Below are positions 46,677 through 59,148 of a stretch of DNA of 64,000 nt, one piece after another (within the stretch, counting starts at the first letter, position 1; every line of letters starts with the position of its first letter). This DNA is from Stenocarpella maydis. Lineage: Eukaryota; Ascomycota; Sordariomycetes; Diaporthales; Diaporthaceae. Position numbers and translations under genes: made by a program. The stretch is from contig NQMI01000163.1 in NCBI GenBank assembly GCA_002270565.1, positions 28,678 to 92,677 of the forward strand, in the 5' to 3' direction. The notes beneath the pieces were generated by a model. The model saw only the letters and a list, made by a program, of their open reading frames with translations, had not been told where the DNA came from and did no database searches.

Positions 46677-47428
46677 ATGTGGTGGATGAAGGCCCTCGCC
46701 CCGGCCGGCCTCGCACGTAGCAGCCGCTGCAGCAGCCATGGCGTCCCGAGGCACACATCTGTGGCAGCGAGACGGAGGAGCAGCGCCATCGCCAGCAGCA
46801 GCAATATCTTTACCACTGCCGCAGCTCCCTTCTCGACCACATCACCCGCCGCCAAGGGCGCGACCCGGTACCCACCACGGCCCAAACCGCCTCCGGAGCA
46901 CGAGTTCACAGAGGTATACCTCAAGGGGAGCGGGCCAGGCGGGCAGAAGATTGTACGTTCATGTGTGCCCGTGTCCACCACATCATTATTAGGATCCAAG
47001 AGTAAATACCCTCACACGTCGTGACCGTCGCTGACCAGCTCGGATTTCCTTTTTTTAATTACAAACAGAACAAGACCAACTCGGCCGTCCAGCTCAAGCA
47101 TATCCCAACCGGCATAGTCGTCAAGTGCCAGGACACGCGCTCCCGCGAGCAGAATCGCAAGCTGGCCCGCGAGCACCTCGCCGAGAAGATCGACGACCTG
47201 CTCAACGGCGACCAGAGCCGCTCCGCCATCGTCGCCAGGCTCAAGGCCAAGAAGAAATCCAGCGCCGCCAAGAAGAGCAGGAGGAAGCATCGCGCCATCG
47301 CCGACGAGGGAGAGGAGGGAGAGGCCGAGGAAGATAATGCCGCCCTGCGTCCCGACGGCGCGGGTGGGGAGCCCGTGCGTGCCGAAACCCCGAAACGGAC
47401 AGTCAAGATTCAGGAGATCAGGGTCTGA
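46677..47428 (+). CDS. Mitochondrial class-I release-factor-like protein (GGQ domain)
   Basis: Exons 46677-46952 and 47069-47428 give 211 aa. The N-terminal 60 or so residues are Arg/Ser/Ala-rich without acidic residues, as in a mitochondrial targeting peptide. The RF-1 domain follows, with VYLKGSGPGGQKINKTNSAV. The GGQ tripeptide at 88-90 is the peptidyl-tRNA hydrolysis motif. Then come IVVKCQDTRSREQNRKLA and a basic C-terminal tail (KAKKKSSAAKKSRRKHR). The protein lacks the codon-recognition domains of full release factors. It therefore belongs with the short mitochondrial rescue factors (Rso55/MTRFR or ICT1-like) that free stalled mitoribosomes. The intron splits KI|NK in phase 0. A second ATG at 46686 is an alternative start. 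The gene diverges from the SPT-like gene and converges on actin. Confidence 0.88.
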
Positions 47429-47981
47429 AGGCGACGCTTTTCACGTCACAATGAATACTCTAGTAGCATCCACGTGCCCAGCACAACGTCGAAATGTCAC
47501 AGTTGTAATCTTCGCCGTATTGTGCATCACTTGGGCAATTGGTTCGGCCTAGGTGGGTAGTCTTCACTGTATTGCTTTAAAAACACCTCGGCCTCTGCTC
47601 ATGGCACCACCAAGAGACTATTCCATCCACATGGGGCAGGAAACAACAAAGGGTTTTGATCAGCCTCGATTGTACGTTGTTGCTCGCCCCTCTATGCACA
47701 ACCAATTAAGAAACCAAAGGCCATCGTTTTCCGCCACCGGGACAGCTGGGACTCCACCCAACCGTCAACCATGACCAAAACTTTTCATAAGTATGAGACG
47801 CGAGCAGCGCGCGTGCACATTGTGGACTCTGTATCGTGGCCGATCCGGTCGAGGCGTTCGCAAGCTCGAGATCGGCTGGTCTTCTTCGCCGTCTTGGTTT
47901 GCTGGGACAGTGTGTTAGCCGCATGTAGAGAGCAAGACCGGCCGACGCTGGCTCAGCCAGAAATGGGGAGCATGGCTTACC
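47429..47981. other. Intergenic, convergent 3' ends
   Basis: This holds the 3' untranslated regions of the release-factor-like gene and of actin. No other feature was recognised. Confidence 0.4.
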
Positions 47982-49716
<1,735 letters not shown>

Positions 49717-52415
49717 GTTGACAGATTGATTACGTAGTGAAAAAAAAGTGGTAGAGAGAGAATTAGGGACTCGAGATAAAGACGAGGAAGAAAGAAGGCA
49801 AAGATGGTCCGGACGAGGAGGTTTTCGAACGGAGCAGGATTGTTGGTTGTCGAGGAGTGTTTAAGTCGCTGACGACAGGAAGAGTTTGGGCGAGCAGATG
49901 GTGGTGGTTGGGTTGATAAAGGGGGAGGTCCAGGTCTGAGCGAGAGGTGAGAGCTAGGAGGACTAGTGTAGGTGGCACTTTACGTTGAGATTTGAAGTGG
50001 GAAAGAAGCCATCGCACAGGCCGGGGCCAGATAAAGTGGGGGTGGCCAGGAGGACAGGTTGACGGGACCCTGCCAGTGGCTGCTCTGCAATCAGCCTACC
50101 GCTGGAACGGGGAACAAGTGGGCTCCGCCCTGGCAGTACGTATCTACTACCCCTGTCTTTCCAACTCAAGTACTTGCTCACTTCACTGCTGCTGAAGGCA
50201 CCTACTGTGTGATTAATCTACCTCTGTGACTGACGACGATGGGACCGGAAATGGGCATTATTTGTGCTGCTCTTGACAGTCTGGCCAGCCTGTCTTGTGG
50301 GTTGGATGATCTGCAAGGGCATTCAGGTAGGACGAGATGATGAGTTGTGTGTCCGTCTGCCTGCCTTGTCTATCTGTCTATACGGAGCACACACGTGCAT
50401 CTCCTGCATGGGCGCTGAGCTGTTACTACTCGCTGGCGGGCTCCTGACGATTGTCGGTGTGGCTGGCTGTCAATCACCCAGGTCTGTCTGTCTGTGACTC
50501 TACTTGCGCCGTGGTCTGCACGTATGCGTATACGTATGCACGAATATATGAACCACAGCACCACAGGCGTACCCTACCCGGGACAAAGAGGCTGGGCATG
50601 CATATAACCTACAAGATCCTCCTGTGCAGCGGGAGCTTGCTTGATATGTCTAGCTCCCGCCGTTCTGCACTGCACACTGCTCTGCCATGCACTGGCTGGC
50701 TGGCTTATACGCAATTACGCCGCACAATATACCTCCTCAACACCTATAACAGCCTGCCACTTGTTTCGAGATCATGATGAAACAGAGCGCATGGTGACCA
50801 CCATGGTTGGTATGAAACGGTAGAGGGTGATGACGTACACGGCTCAGAGGATGAACACCTCGGCTCAGGACAAAGTACTGTTGCTGCCTTCCTGCTCGAG
50901 CTTATCGTCGATGCTCAAAATCCCGCCGGTCTGGCATGCTAGGCTCCCGATAGACGAGCTGTTCCGGACGGACTGCACATCCCTAAGCTCTGCCCTCATC
51001 GTGGCGATGACGTACCGTCCTGGTGCATAAGCCTCAGCCTGTCTGAGTGCGCCGGTGCCTTATCCAGGATCAAGGCATAACAGTCCGGGGTTCGGCATGA
51101 ACTTGCCGTCTGATTCCGAGAGCTCTGCAAGACAGGTGCCAAGAACAAAGTCGTCGTCAACTGAGACCGGCCTGAGTTGAGAGGATGTGGTTGATTGCGC
51201 AAGCAGGGGCGAGATGCCTCGATTCCCTGCTGACAGCTGCCTCCATGAGCGCCGTTTCTGGATTGCACTTGTAATCGTGGAATATCGGGTACACAGTACC
51301 TAGTTCGCAGGCTTGAGTGCGTGGTTGTCTGCGTCTACGCGGCAGTGTGCATGGCATGGCTGGGATGACCAGGCTTCCGGCCAGGAGGAGCTCGACTCGA
51401 ACATTGATTGCGTTGCATGTACCACACAGATTTGAGGGCTGCCTGGCTAGCTACCTTGGCGGGTGCCTCTCCGTCCGCACGTAGAGCCGGTGATGCGAAG
51501 CTGTCAAGTCACCACCCATTCACATGTCGACACTGAGCAGCCTGGACGTCGGACATGAAGGCGTGTGTCCCTCTGGCCCAAAAAGGGGCTGGCTCTGCTG
51601 TTGGTGACTTGCCGCTTCGAGTAGGCCGATTGCGGGGCATTCAATTTGGCGGGGTTCCCGAAGCTCCAGGTTCGCTTCTAGAAAGAGGACCCCTGAAAAA
51701 GGTCCGACAACGGTTTGGTTGGTTTTGGTGATCAACGGCGGGCAGGCCTGTGGAGGCCTGTGCAGGCCCTGCACGGTGAGCTGGCTCTCTAGTGTATTAG
51801 TGTAGCTGGGTCCCTGAGCTTCGACGACGGAGACACGGGCGGCGCGCAACAGTTCTGCGGCTGGCCCTGCTTCCTGCAGATCCCCATCACTGAGAGACCC
51901 GCGGCAATTATAGATTGCCTCTCCCCGTGGGAAGAGAAGAAACAAGAAAAACATTGAGCTCGTGCATCGTTGTAATAGTTACGGAGTAGTGTATCACACT
52001 AGTGGTCGAGGCTGCTTGACAGCAAGGATGGGCCCGCGCTAGGCCGCAAGCACGCAGGAATTTTCGAGAAGCTTCCCGAAAACAGCCGTCAGTCGAAACA
52101 ATTTGGGATAGCTTTACAGCTCCAGCATCAAGTCTTCACAGACGACAAAACTGTGACGATCGCCATAGCACACGTGCCAAATTCTCGTCCCCATCTCTCG
52201 CAATAACTAATTCGTTCATTCTTCCCCGGAAGTGACAGCCGCGCCCAAGAAAGAAAGGAAGAAAGAAAGGAAGAAAGAAAGGAAGAAAGAAAGGAAGAAA
52301 GAGAGAAAAGAAAAAAACAATCTCGGTTCAGCTCCGCAGACAACCCCCCCCATACAACCCCGTCCCGACCGACACCAGACCAGAACAGGCCAGGCCCAAT
52401 CTCTCAGCCCTCGAC
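49717..52415. promoter_or_regulatory. Divergent upstream region of actin and FES1
   Basis: About 2.7 kb lie between two divergent start codons. The actin side, read on the minus strand, is pyrimidine-rich for some 200 bases upstream of the start (49740-49970), a common pattern in strongly expressed fungal genes. The FES1 side has a purine repeat (separate entry). No coding sequence was recognised between. Confidence 0.45.
52249..52319 (+). repeat. Polypurine repeat (GAAAGAAAGGAA units) before FES1
   Basis: Four to five tandem copies of a 12-base all-purine unit followed by a GA-rich, A-rich tail, ending about 96 bases before the FES1 start codon. It probably lies in the 5' untranslated region. 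Such homopurine stretches can form triplex DNA, and copy number is likely to vary between strains. Confidence 0.9.
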
Positions 52416-53177
52416 ATGGACAAGAAGCTCAATGAGCTCCTGAAATGGAGCATCGAGGCGCAGACCGCCGGTAATGCCAACTCGAACGGGAACCCCTCCA
52501 CCACCGCCATCACCTCCGCAGATGCACCCGCCGAGGGCAGCAACAACAAATCATCAGGAGCAGCAGCACCCCCGGCAGCCAGCCAGGGCCCCTCCCCAAA
52601 CAACCTGAACCCAGAGATCCTCGCCGCCCTGATGGGCGGGCCCTCGGACGCAGACCTGATGCGGCAGTCCATGGCGGTCATCAAGGCGGCGGACGACCCG
52701 GAGGTGACGCTCGAGCACCGGCTGACGGCCTTCGACAACCTGGAGCAGCTGATCGAGTCGCTCGACAACGCCAACAACCTGGCGCCCCTGGGCCTCTGGG
52801 AGCCCCTGCTGTCCACGCTGTCCGACACCGAGCCCGACGTGCGCCGGTACGCCGCCTGGGTCGCCGGCACCGCCGTGCAGAACAACGAGAAGAGCCAGGA
52901 GCGCCTGCTGGCCATGGGCGGCCTGCCGCGCCTGGTGGAGCTGGCGCTGGCGCCCGGCGAGAGGGAGGACGTCCGCCGCAAGGCTGTCTACGCGCTCAGC
53001 TCCGCCACGCGCAACTACCAGCCCGCCATGGACGCTGTCGCCGCCGAGCTGGAGAAGTGTGGCCACAGGCCCGCCGGCTCTGCAAAGGTCGACGCCAGGA
53101 ACATGGATGCTGTCGACGAGGTCATGGAGGGGCTCAAGGAGCAGGTCAAGAAGGACAATGCCAAGGCTTCTACCTAG
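52416..53177 (+). CDS. FES1: Hsp70 nucleotide exchange factor Fes1 (HspBP1 family)
   Basis: A single exon encodes 253 aa. Fes1 releases ADP from cytosolic Hsp70 and helps target misfolded proteins for degradation. The start MDKKLNELLKWSIEAQT is the typical Fes1 N-terminal helix. Residues 25-75 are a low-complexity Ala/Ser/Pro/Asn linker. Armadillo-type helical repeats follow: LEHRLTAFDNLEQLIESLDNAN, LWEPLLSTLSDTEPDVRRYA, WVAGTAVQNNEKSQERLLAM, GGLPRLVELALAP, VRRKAVYALSSATRNY and QPAMDAVAAEL. The length is slightly above many family members because of the linker. The start context CGACATGG is good, and the polypurine tract lies just upstream. Confidence 0.95.
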   Translation: MDKKLNELLKWSIEAQTAGNANSNGNPSTTAITSADAPAEGSNNKSSGAAAPPAASQGPSPNNLNPEILAALMGGPSDADLMRQSMAVIKAADDPEVTLEHRLTAFDNLEQLIESLDNANNLAPLGLWEPLLSTLSDTEPDVRRYAAWVAGTAVQNNEKSQERLLAMGGLPRLVELALAPGEREDVRRKAVYALSSATRNYQPAMDAVAAELEKCGHRPAGSAKVDARNMDAVDEVMEGLKEQVKKDNAKAST

Positions 53178-53566
53178 ACATGCGGGATTCTTCCCGAGAA
53201 AGAAAGAAGATGGGCATGTGGCACAATGGTTGGGACGGGTAGGGATAGGATACCCCCGAGTATGCATCAACGGGATCATTCATTGAAGGCGTTAGAGGCG
53301 TTGCAGCGGACGATGACTGCGGGATCGCACATAGACCGAAAGACGTCACGAACTGGGACCGGGTCCGGCAAGAAAAAAAAACATGTATGCCCGAAAATGA
53401 GACATGCCATTTTGATGACACCCAAGGTATCTTTGCCTGTTTCTTCCTTTCTATGATCGGGCCATGAGGCTTTACACGTCATAGTACAGTGAAGCGGTGG
53501 TCATGCAACCTAGCCTCAATTGTCTTGCTCATGCTTCATCTGAAATAATAGCTCGGCCATGGCGCC
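53178..53566. other. Intergenic, convergent 3' ends
   Basis: A short gap between FES1 and the minus-strand ribosomal protein gene. It contains an A-run at about 53372-53380, otherwise nothing notable. Confidence 0.4.
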
Positions 53567-54814
53567 TCACTTGAACTCGCCGGCAAATGGTACTCCCAGG
53601 GCCTGCATGAGCAGGCGAGCGTGCCGGTTGGACTTGGCTGTGGTCTGCACGTTGACTCGACATCCGGGGATCATCTATAGGCACACCAAAACAGTCAGCA
53701 CATCACGTTACACCCAGCATTTCCACAACGGTCTCCCCCCACCCCCCTGGACCTCACTTGCGAGAGTGGACCCACCTTCGCCGGGTAGGCATCATAGTTG
53801 GCCTGGATCTCAGGGAACAGCGCAAACTGGTCCGGCTCGAACCCCCACGAGACGTTGCCGGACTCGTCGCCCGTGCTGCCGGGGACGCCGGGCCACTCCT
53901 TGATCTTGGGGAAGACGAGGTGGACCATCTTGTCGAGGAGCTCGTAGGCCTGCTCCCCCCACACCGTGACCTTGGCCCCGGCCGTCTGGCCCTTGCTGAC
54001 GCCAAACTGCGACACGCCGTGCTTGACGCGCGTGATCTCGGTCCTCGCCCCGCTGACCGCCTGCAGCGCCGCCCTCGCCGCAAGCAGGTACGTCGGCTCC
54101 CTGACGCCCTGCGGCACGTATGTCGACAGCGTGACGGCCAGCAGCTCCGGCACCGTGCGGAAGTCAATGTCCCTCTCGACGGGCCTCAGCGCGCCCGTGG
54201 GCCCTCGGGGTCTCCGCAGGGGCCGGTTCTTGTGATAGGGGCTCGAGTCGTCCCACGACCGCAGCCGCTGCCCGATCGGCTCCCGCGCCGTCCCCGGCGG
54301 CTTGTGCTCGTACGTCAGCGCCAGGAGGTCCGGCGCGATCGTCGCCTGCCACGTCTCCTTGAGGCGCGGGAAGTAGAAGGGCCCCGGCACGAAGTCGCGC
54401 GCGATCGGGTCGGAGGAGGGTGGGGGCTGGACGGGGTGGAGGGCGCCGCGGCGGAATTTGGGTGGGTGGTACTGGTATCTGGCCACGAGGACCACTCACA
54501 GGTTAGCAGGTATTGGGCGCCGAGGTGTGATGCCAGCATGGGTCGCCGTACCTATTGCTTGGTAGCTGGAATTTCCTCTCCTGTGCTCGCTTCTTTGGGT
54601 TCTTAAACTCCTCTATTTGCTCGGGCGACGGGCCGGGGGTCAGTTGTGTTGAATCCGGCTCGAGGTCGCGGTATACGGCTGGTGTCTCGACCGGCGCCGT
54701 AGCGGCGGCTTCTTCTGAGTACCATCTCCGTGGGCAGAGTGGCCTGGACTGCCGTGATATCTGTGAGACTCGGAGTTGCCGCAGTGGGCGGACTGCTTCC
54801 CTCCAGCTCGCCAT
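53567..54814 (-). CDS. Mitochondrial large-subunit ribosomal protein uL5m (MRPL7 family)
   Basis: Exons: complement of 53567-53674, 53776-54478 and 54552-54814, giving 357 aa. The N-terminus MASWREAVRPLRQLRVSQIS is basic and amphipathic, as expected of a mitochondrial presequence. A linker rich in Pro/Glu follows, then the uL5 body with RDIDFRTVPELLAVTLSTYV, ALQAVSGARTEITRVKHGVS, VTVWGEQAYELLDKMVHLVF, PKIKEWPGV and WGFEPDQFALFPEIQANYDA. The last exon MIPGCRVNVQTTAKSNRHAR matches the conserved end (loop and C-terminal helix). uL5 contacts 5S rRNA or its mitochondrial equivalent at the central protuberance. The ATG at 54814 was preferred over an upstream in-frame ATG at 54913, because it gives the targeting peptide directly. 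The donor of the last intron is GTGGGT. Confidence 0.9.
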
Positions 54815-55222
54815 GCTGTTCGGTGGCTGACGGAGACATGTCAGGTCAAGCGTGTCGTCGTTGTCGAAGCTCCAAAATTTTTGGGATGGCCTAAGGCCTC
54901 CCGCACGGGCCACTTACCGAATGCTGGGCCCTCCAACAGGATGGAGACCGAGTTACAGCGTCATCAATGGCAAGGAATGCTTCTTTGATTTTAAAAGAAT
55001 TGCCCAGATACACTCAAGATTCCGATCGAAATCAAGGATAGTCTTTGGCGTGGAAATTCACCGGTATGAATGTGGAAGATTGAGCACGCCTAAGTTAAAC
55101 TCCTCGCTCTGCCCTGTTCAAAGACGCATCGACATGCCGTACCTCCGATGACTTTACAGACCAGATGAAGCATTCCTTCACCCCAGGCTCGACTCCTCCT
55201 GCGTCGACGAAGAACAGAGCTC
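54815..55222. promoter_or_regulatory. Gap between uL5m promoter and SEC8 3' end
   Basis: About 400 bp containing the uL5m promoter and the SEC8 3' untranslated region, both on the minus strand. No distinct element was recognised. Confidence 0.4.
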
Positions 55223-58200
55223 CTAGCTCTGCCACATGTGCTCGCTGAGCTCCAGTAGCTTCTCCCCCATGTTCCTCTTGGCCGCATTCACGTTGCCCCG
55301 TTCCGCACTTGCCAGCGACTCGCTAAAGCAAAGTTCGATGAGAGCCTTGAGCTCGTCATACGTGAACCGGTCCGGGTCTCTCCCTATAGGCACCTTGTTC
55401 TCCTCAGCGGCCTTCGCGGCGTCCTCCTTCGCCTTGGCAACAATGGCGTCGACGCCTTGGTCAAACAGGGCCCAGTAGTTGGCAGCACGGGCCATATCTA
55501 CGCCGGCCTCTATGTTCTTCAGGTTCTGTTGCAAAACAAGGATGTTGAGCTGCATCCGGCCAGAGCCACGGGCGTTGATCGGTGCCACCATCGGTGCGTT
55601 TGCAATGAGGATAGAGTTGACGAGCAGGCCGAGGCCAGTGCGGACGAAAGCAACCTCGCGCTCCCGCAGGAAGCGCACGATGGCTTCGTCATATGCGAGC
55701 AGCTCGGAGTTGAGGCTGAGGATCTGTGGGTCAGGTTCCTTGACGTCCTGATCAAGCAGGTATGGCGCCGTCTTGGGGTCAAGAGCCACCCGCAGCGAGT
55801 AGGCGATGCGGCAGCGGACTTCCATGTGCAAGTTTAGCAGCGCAGTAGCGGCCAGCTCTTCGTAGGACGAGACAATACTGTCGAAGGATCTGCGCGTTCT
55901 CGTTGGTATTTCAACGTTCAGGCAATGGGAGGTCAGGGAACTTACTGGACCGTCTCCAGCGTCATCGGAAGGAACACCGGTCCGTCCTCAGTGGTCGCCT
56001 TGCTAGGGTCATTAAGCAAGGTCCACCTCCGTTTCCCTGGCTTCGGTATACTGGAGCGATTGGAGTCGGTCTCGTTGCGTGTGATGTGTCTCAACGAAGA
56101 CACCTTGACAGACAGCCACTTCATACTGGTATACAAAAGACACATCGACGAGATGGTATCTCTGTCCGAGATAATGTCAGTAAGCCGCAGGGGCTTCTCG
56201 TTTGTCTCTGTGATCAGCAGTGCCACCTCCTTGTCCAGCAGATCCGGGTCCAGGGTGTCGGCCGTCCAGAGCTTCTGGATAGTCTCATGGATCTCGCCGC
56301 TCTCGGTCGCCATGACGGCAGACGAACGCAGCGCCTGGCTTGCCACACCGTCCTCCTGTGTCTTGGTGACCAGTGCCTTGTACCAGCCAAAACACCGATC
56401 GTAGTACCTCATCATTTGGGTTATGATCAAGGCACTGAGTGCCTGGTCATGTGGGATCGTGTCAAGCATTCTGCAGAACGCCGTGACCACTGCGAAAAAG
56501 GCCGTAGCACTTTTGAACACCGGTCTCTTTGCGATCAGGCTCCAATCTCCATCCTGTTGGAACGCATCGGCTTCACCAAACACGGTATCGCTTAATTTGC
56601 CCAGGGTCTCGTCTAATTGCGGCTGGAAGACATTGACCAAGAAGTTGTCAAGGAAGGTCGTCAGAGTGCTAGTCGCCAGATCTGATCCCGGCGGCACAAT
56701 GTTCTTGAGTCTGCCCAGGAATACCAAAGTCGGTGGCAAGAGCAGGCTCATGTTGAAGACATTCGGCTCGACGAGTGACTTGTAGGTCTCGTTCTGTTCC
56801 CGAGCGCCATATGCCAGAGCTGCGCTCTTTCTGGCGTCCATCTTTCCGGATTTCTTGTCACCCTTGGCCTTGATCAGACCAGCAGTCAAGCCAGGAACCG
56901 CTTCGTTGATAGTCCTGTTCAGCCTTTCAAACTCGGTTGTCAGGTCTACGGCCTTGGGATCGCCCTCGGTGAACTTGAACAAGTGCTCCCTGTGCGCATC
57001 GATGACGCCGTTGGTCGTGCCTGGTCTGGGTGTGTTGAAATGGTACAGATCCGCATCTGTGGTCACGTAGTTGTGTAGAAGTGACCGTATCTCATTCTGG
57101 TATAGATTCCACAGCTCCTTGAAGCTACCAAGCAAAGCAGCGTTGTTGCCGCCGCCCTCTCGGCGGATCAAGGCTTTGATGGATTCATGGAAAAGACGAT
57201 GGGCCTCTGCTATCGCCTCGAACTTGCCGTACAGAGTCCACAGCAGATCGTATATCACGTCTGCCCGCATCTGCGTTTCTCTGTTGTTATAGATGTGCAG
57301 CCCTCCTGAGCTCGAAGACACACCCCGCAATGAGCTGGGGTGCTTGCGGTCTATCTCATTGATCGTGTCGTTAACAACGCTGAAGAGCTCGACCGGCAAA
57401 CGCTGCTTTATGGTGTCGACGGCAGTTTCCAGGCGCCCGAGCTTGTTGAGCGCCTCAACCAATAGGGCCACATAAGAGAACGTGTCAGACTCGGGGTTTC
57501 TGCCAGGGTCCTCTTGAGCATGACTGTCAAAGTCCATGCTATTCAAGACCTCGAAGAATGGTACCACAGCTCCTGATTCGGCTATGTCGTCACGAAAGGC
57601 GCCTTGAGACTTGGCCAAATTCTGCCACCTCTCCTGACAGTACGGCGACTTGAGGTACAAGTGCTCGTGCAGCTCCTCCACGAGAATGTCCATCAGTGCC
57701 GTCTCTTGGTTGGCCAGGTAGCTCCTCAGGTCGCTCAGTGCGGCTATGTCGTCAAGCTCGGGCTTTCTCAGCCTCCGCAGGGCATTCTGCAGGACCTCGA
57801 CGGCCGTGAGGAACCTCTTCTCGGATATCCTAGCCTCGAGCTGGTCGGGCACCTGCCTCAGCTCCTCGAGCTCGTTCAGCACCTGCAACAGCTCGTCGTA
57901 CATCTGGCTCGTGTTGTAGAGTTTCTTCAGCTCCGGATCCGTGGTGCACAAGGCGACCTTGCTGGTTGCCAGGTTCTCCTTGAGCATGCGGACCTTCTTC
58001 TGGCTCTGCATGATGCTGCCCTGGATCTTGTGGAACGTGCCGATGGAGCTGTTGAAGCCCTGGTGGTAGTCGTGTACGATGGCCTTGAGGGAGTCTTGTA
58101 GGTTCTGGTGCGTCTTCTGGAAGCTCGCGTACTCGTGCGCCCGTCCCACCGAGCTGTTGTCGAGAAGCTGCAGGGCGAGCTGCACGGGGATGCAGTCATT

Positions 58201-58530
58201 CTGGCACATCTGCGGCCAGTCCCGCTGTATGATCCCCAGCACCTCGTTTATCTGTCTCTCTGCGTTGGTCCATTGTGCCTGCTCGGTGAGCTGCTGGGCC
58301 TGGAGTTGTGATCTCGAGGGAGGGGCGCGGAGGGAGGACTGGGGAGGGGGCGTGCGGCCAGCCTGTGTCGGAGGGGGTGTCCGGAAGCGACTGCCGCCGC
58401 CGCCGCCTTCGCCATATGGATCGTAGTCGTCGCCGTTGCCGTTGCCGTTGCCGTTTTGACCAAAGTTACCATAGCCATTGGTATTGCCGCCCCGGCCGTA
58501 CAGGCCGGCCCCGCGGTAGCGGTTTGCCAT
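55223..58530 (-). CDS. SEC8: Exocyst complex subunit Sec8 (EXOC4)
   Basis: Exons: complement of 55223-55889 and 55946-58530, giving 1083 aa, normal for the family. Sec8 is part of the octameric exocyst, which tethers secretory vesicles to the plasma membrane at growth sites. The first 75 residues are a Gly/Asn-rich then Pro-rich disordered head (GNGNGNGDDY, RTPPPTQAGRTPPP). The conserved Sec8 N-terminal coiled coil follows (INEVLGIIQRDWPQMCQND, DSLKAIVHDYHQGFNSSI, IQGSIMQSQKKVRMLKENL, ELRQVPDQLEARISEKRF). The middle and C-terminus are helical rods with LLVEALNKLGRLETAVDTI, PKAVDLTTEFERLNRTI and DRCFGWYKALVTKTQEDG. The C-terminal exon begins SFDSIVSSYEELAATAL. The 56-nt intron is GT-AG in phase 2. 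Confidence 0.95.
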
Positions 58531-59148
58531 GGCGTTGGCTGGTCGAAGGGAGGCAGAAAGGTGGCACTCGGGACGAAGAAGCCAGGAGCCTAAGTGCTAT
58601 CTGTCAAGGTCCCATGTGTGTAAAGGCATGATCAGAAAGCAAGAAAAGAGACTGGAGCTATCTGGGGAGTGTGGCCTGAAGGTGGCGATGCGCAATAAGC
58701 CCAGGAATAAAGCGGCGTATTGGGATGTTGTTGTAGTAGACTTGTCGAGGCCAAATTGGGGGGGAGGGGCCCTGGCAGATGCAGGAAATCGCGTCTCCCC
58801 TAAGGTACCTACTGTCGTCACCCGCCTGCAGGTGTTGGTTAGCCCCTAAAATGTCGCGAGGCGGGGGGTGCTCAAGTAGCTTTAGTGCAGCGTTGGGTAG
58901 CGACACGACATGTTTCAGATCCCAACTGCTCTCTTAATCCAAGTGCTGTTCAATACGCAAAGAAAACTTCATACGCCAAATACAACCACCTCAAAGAAGA
59001 ATATTAAGTATTATACTGCTTCAATACTCGACAGTCTTATCGAAAGCAAATAAGAGGAAAGTCCAAGAGACTAATTATAATTATTTACTCGGGCACCAAG
59101 TATGTACAATTGCAACAACACCACCGTCTTGCATCAACATTCACCACA
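58531..59148. promoter_or_regulatory. SEC8 upstream region and phosphatase 3' end
   Basis: The left part is the SEC8 promoter, and the right part (about 58910-59148), which is AT-rich, is downstream of the phosphatase stop. No gene was seen. Confidence 0.4.

Noticed and set aside
52328..53279. Long minus-strand frames of 217 and 241 codons
   Set aside because: Antisense shadows of FES1 caused by its GC-rich codon bias.
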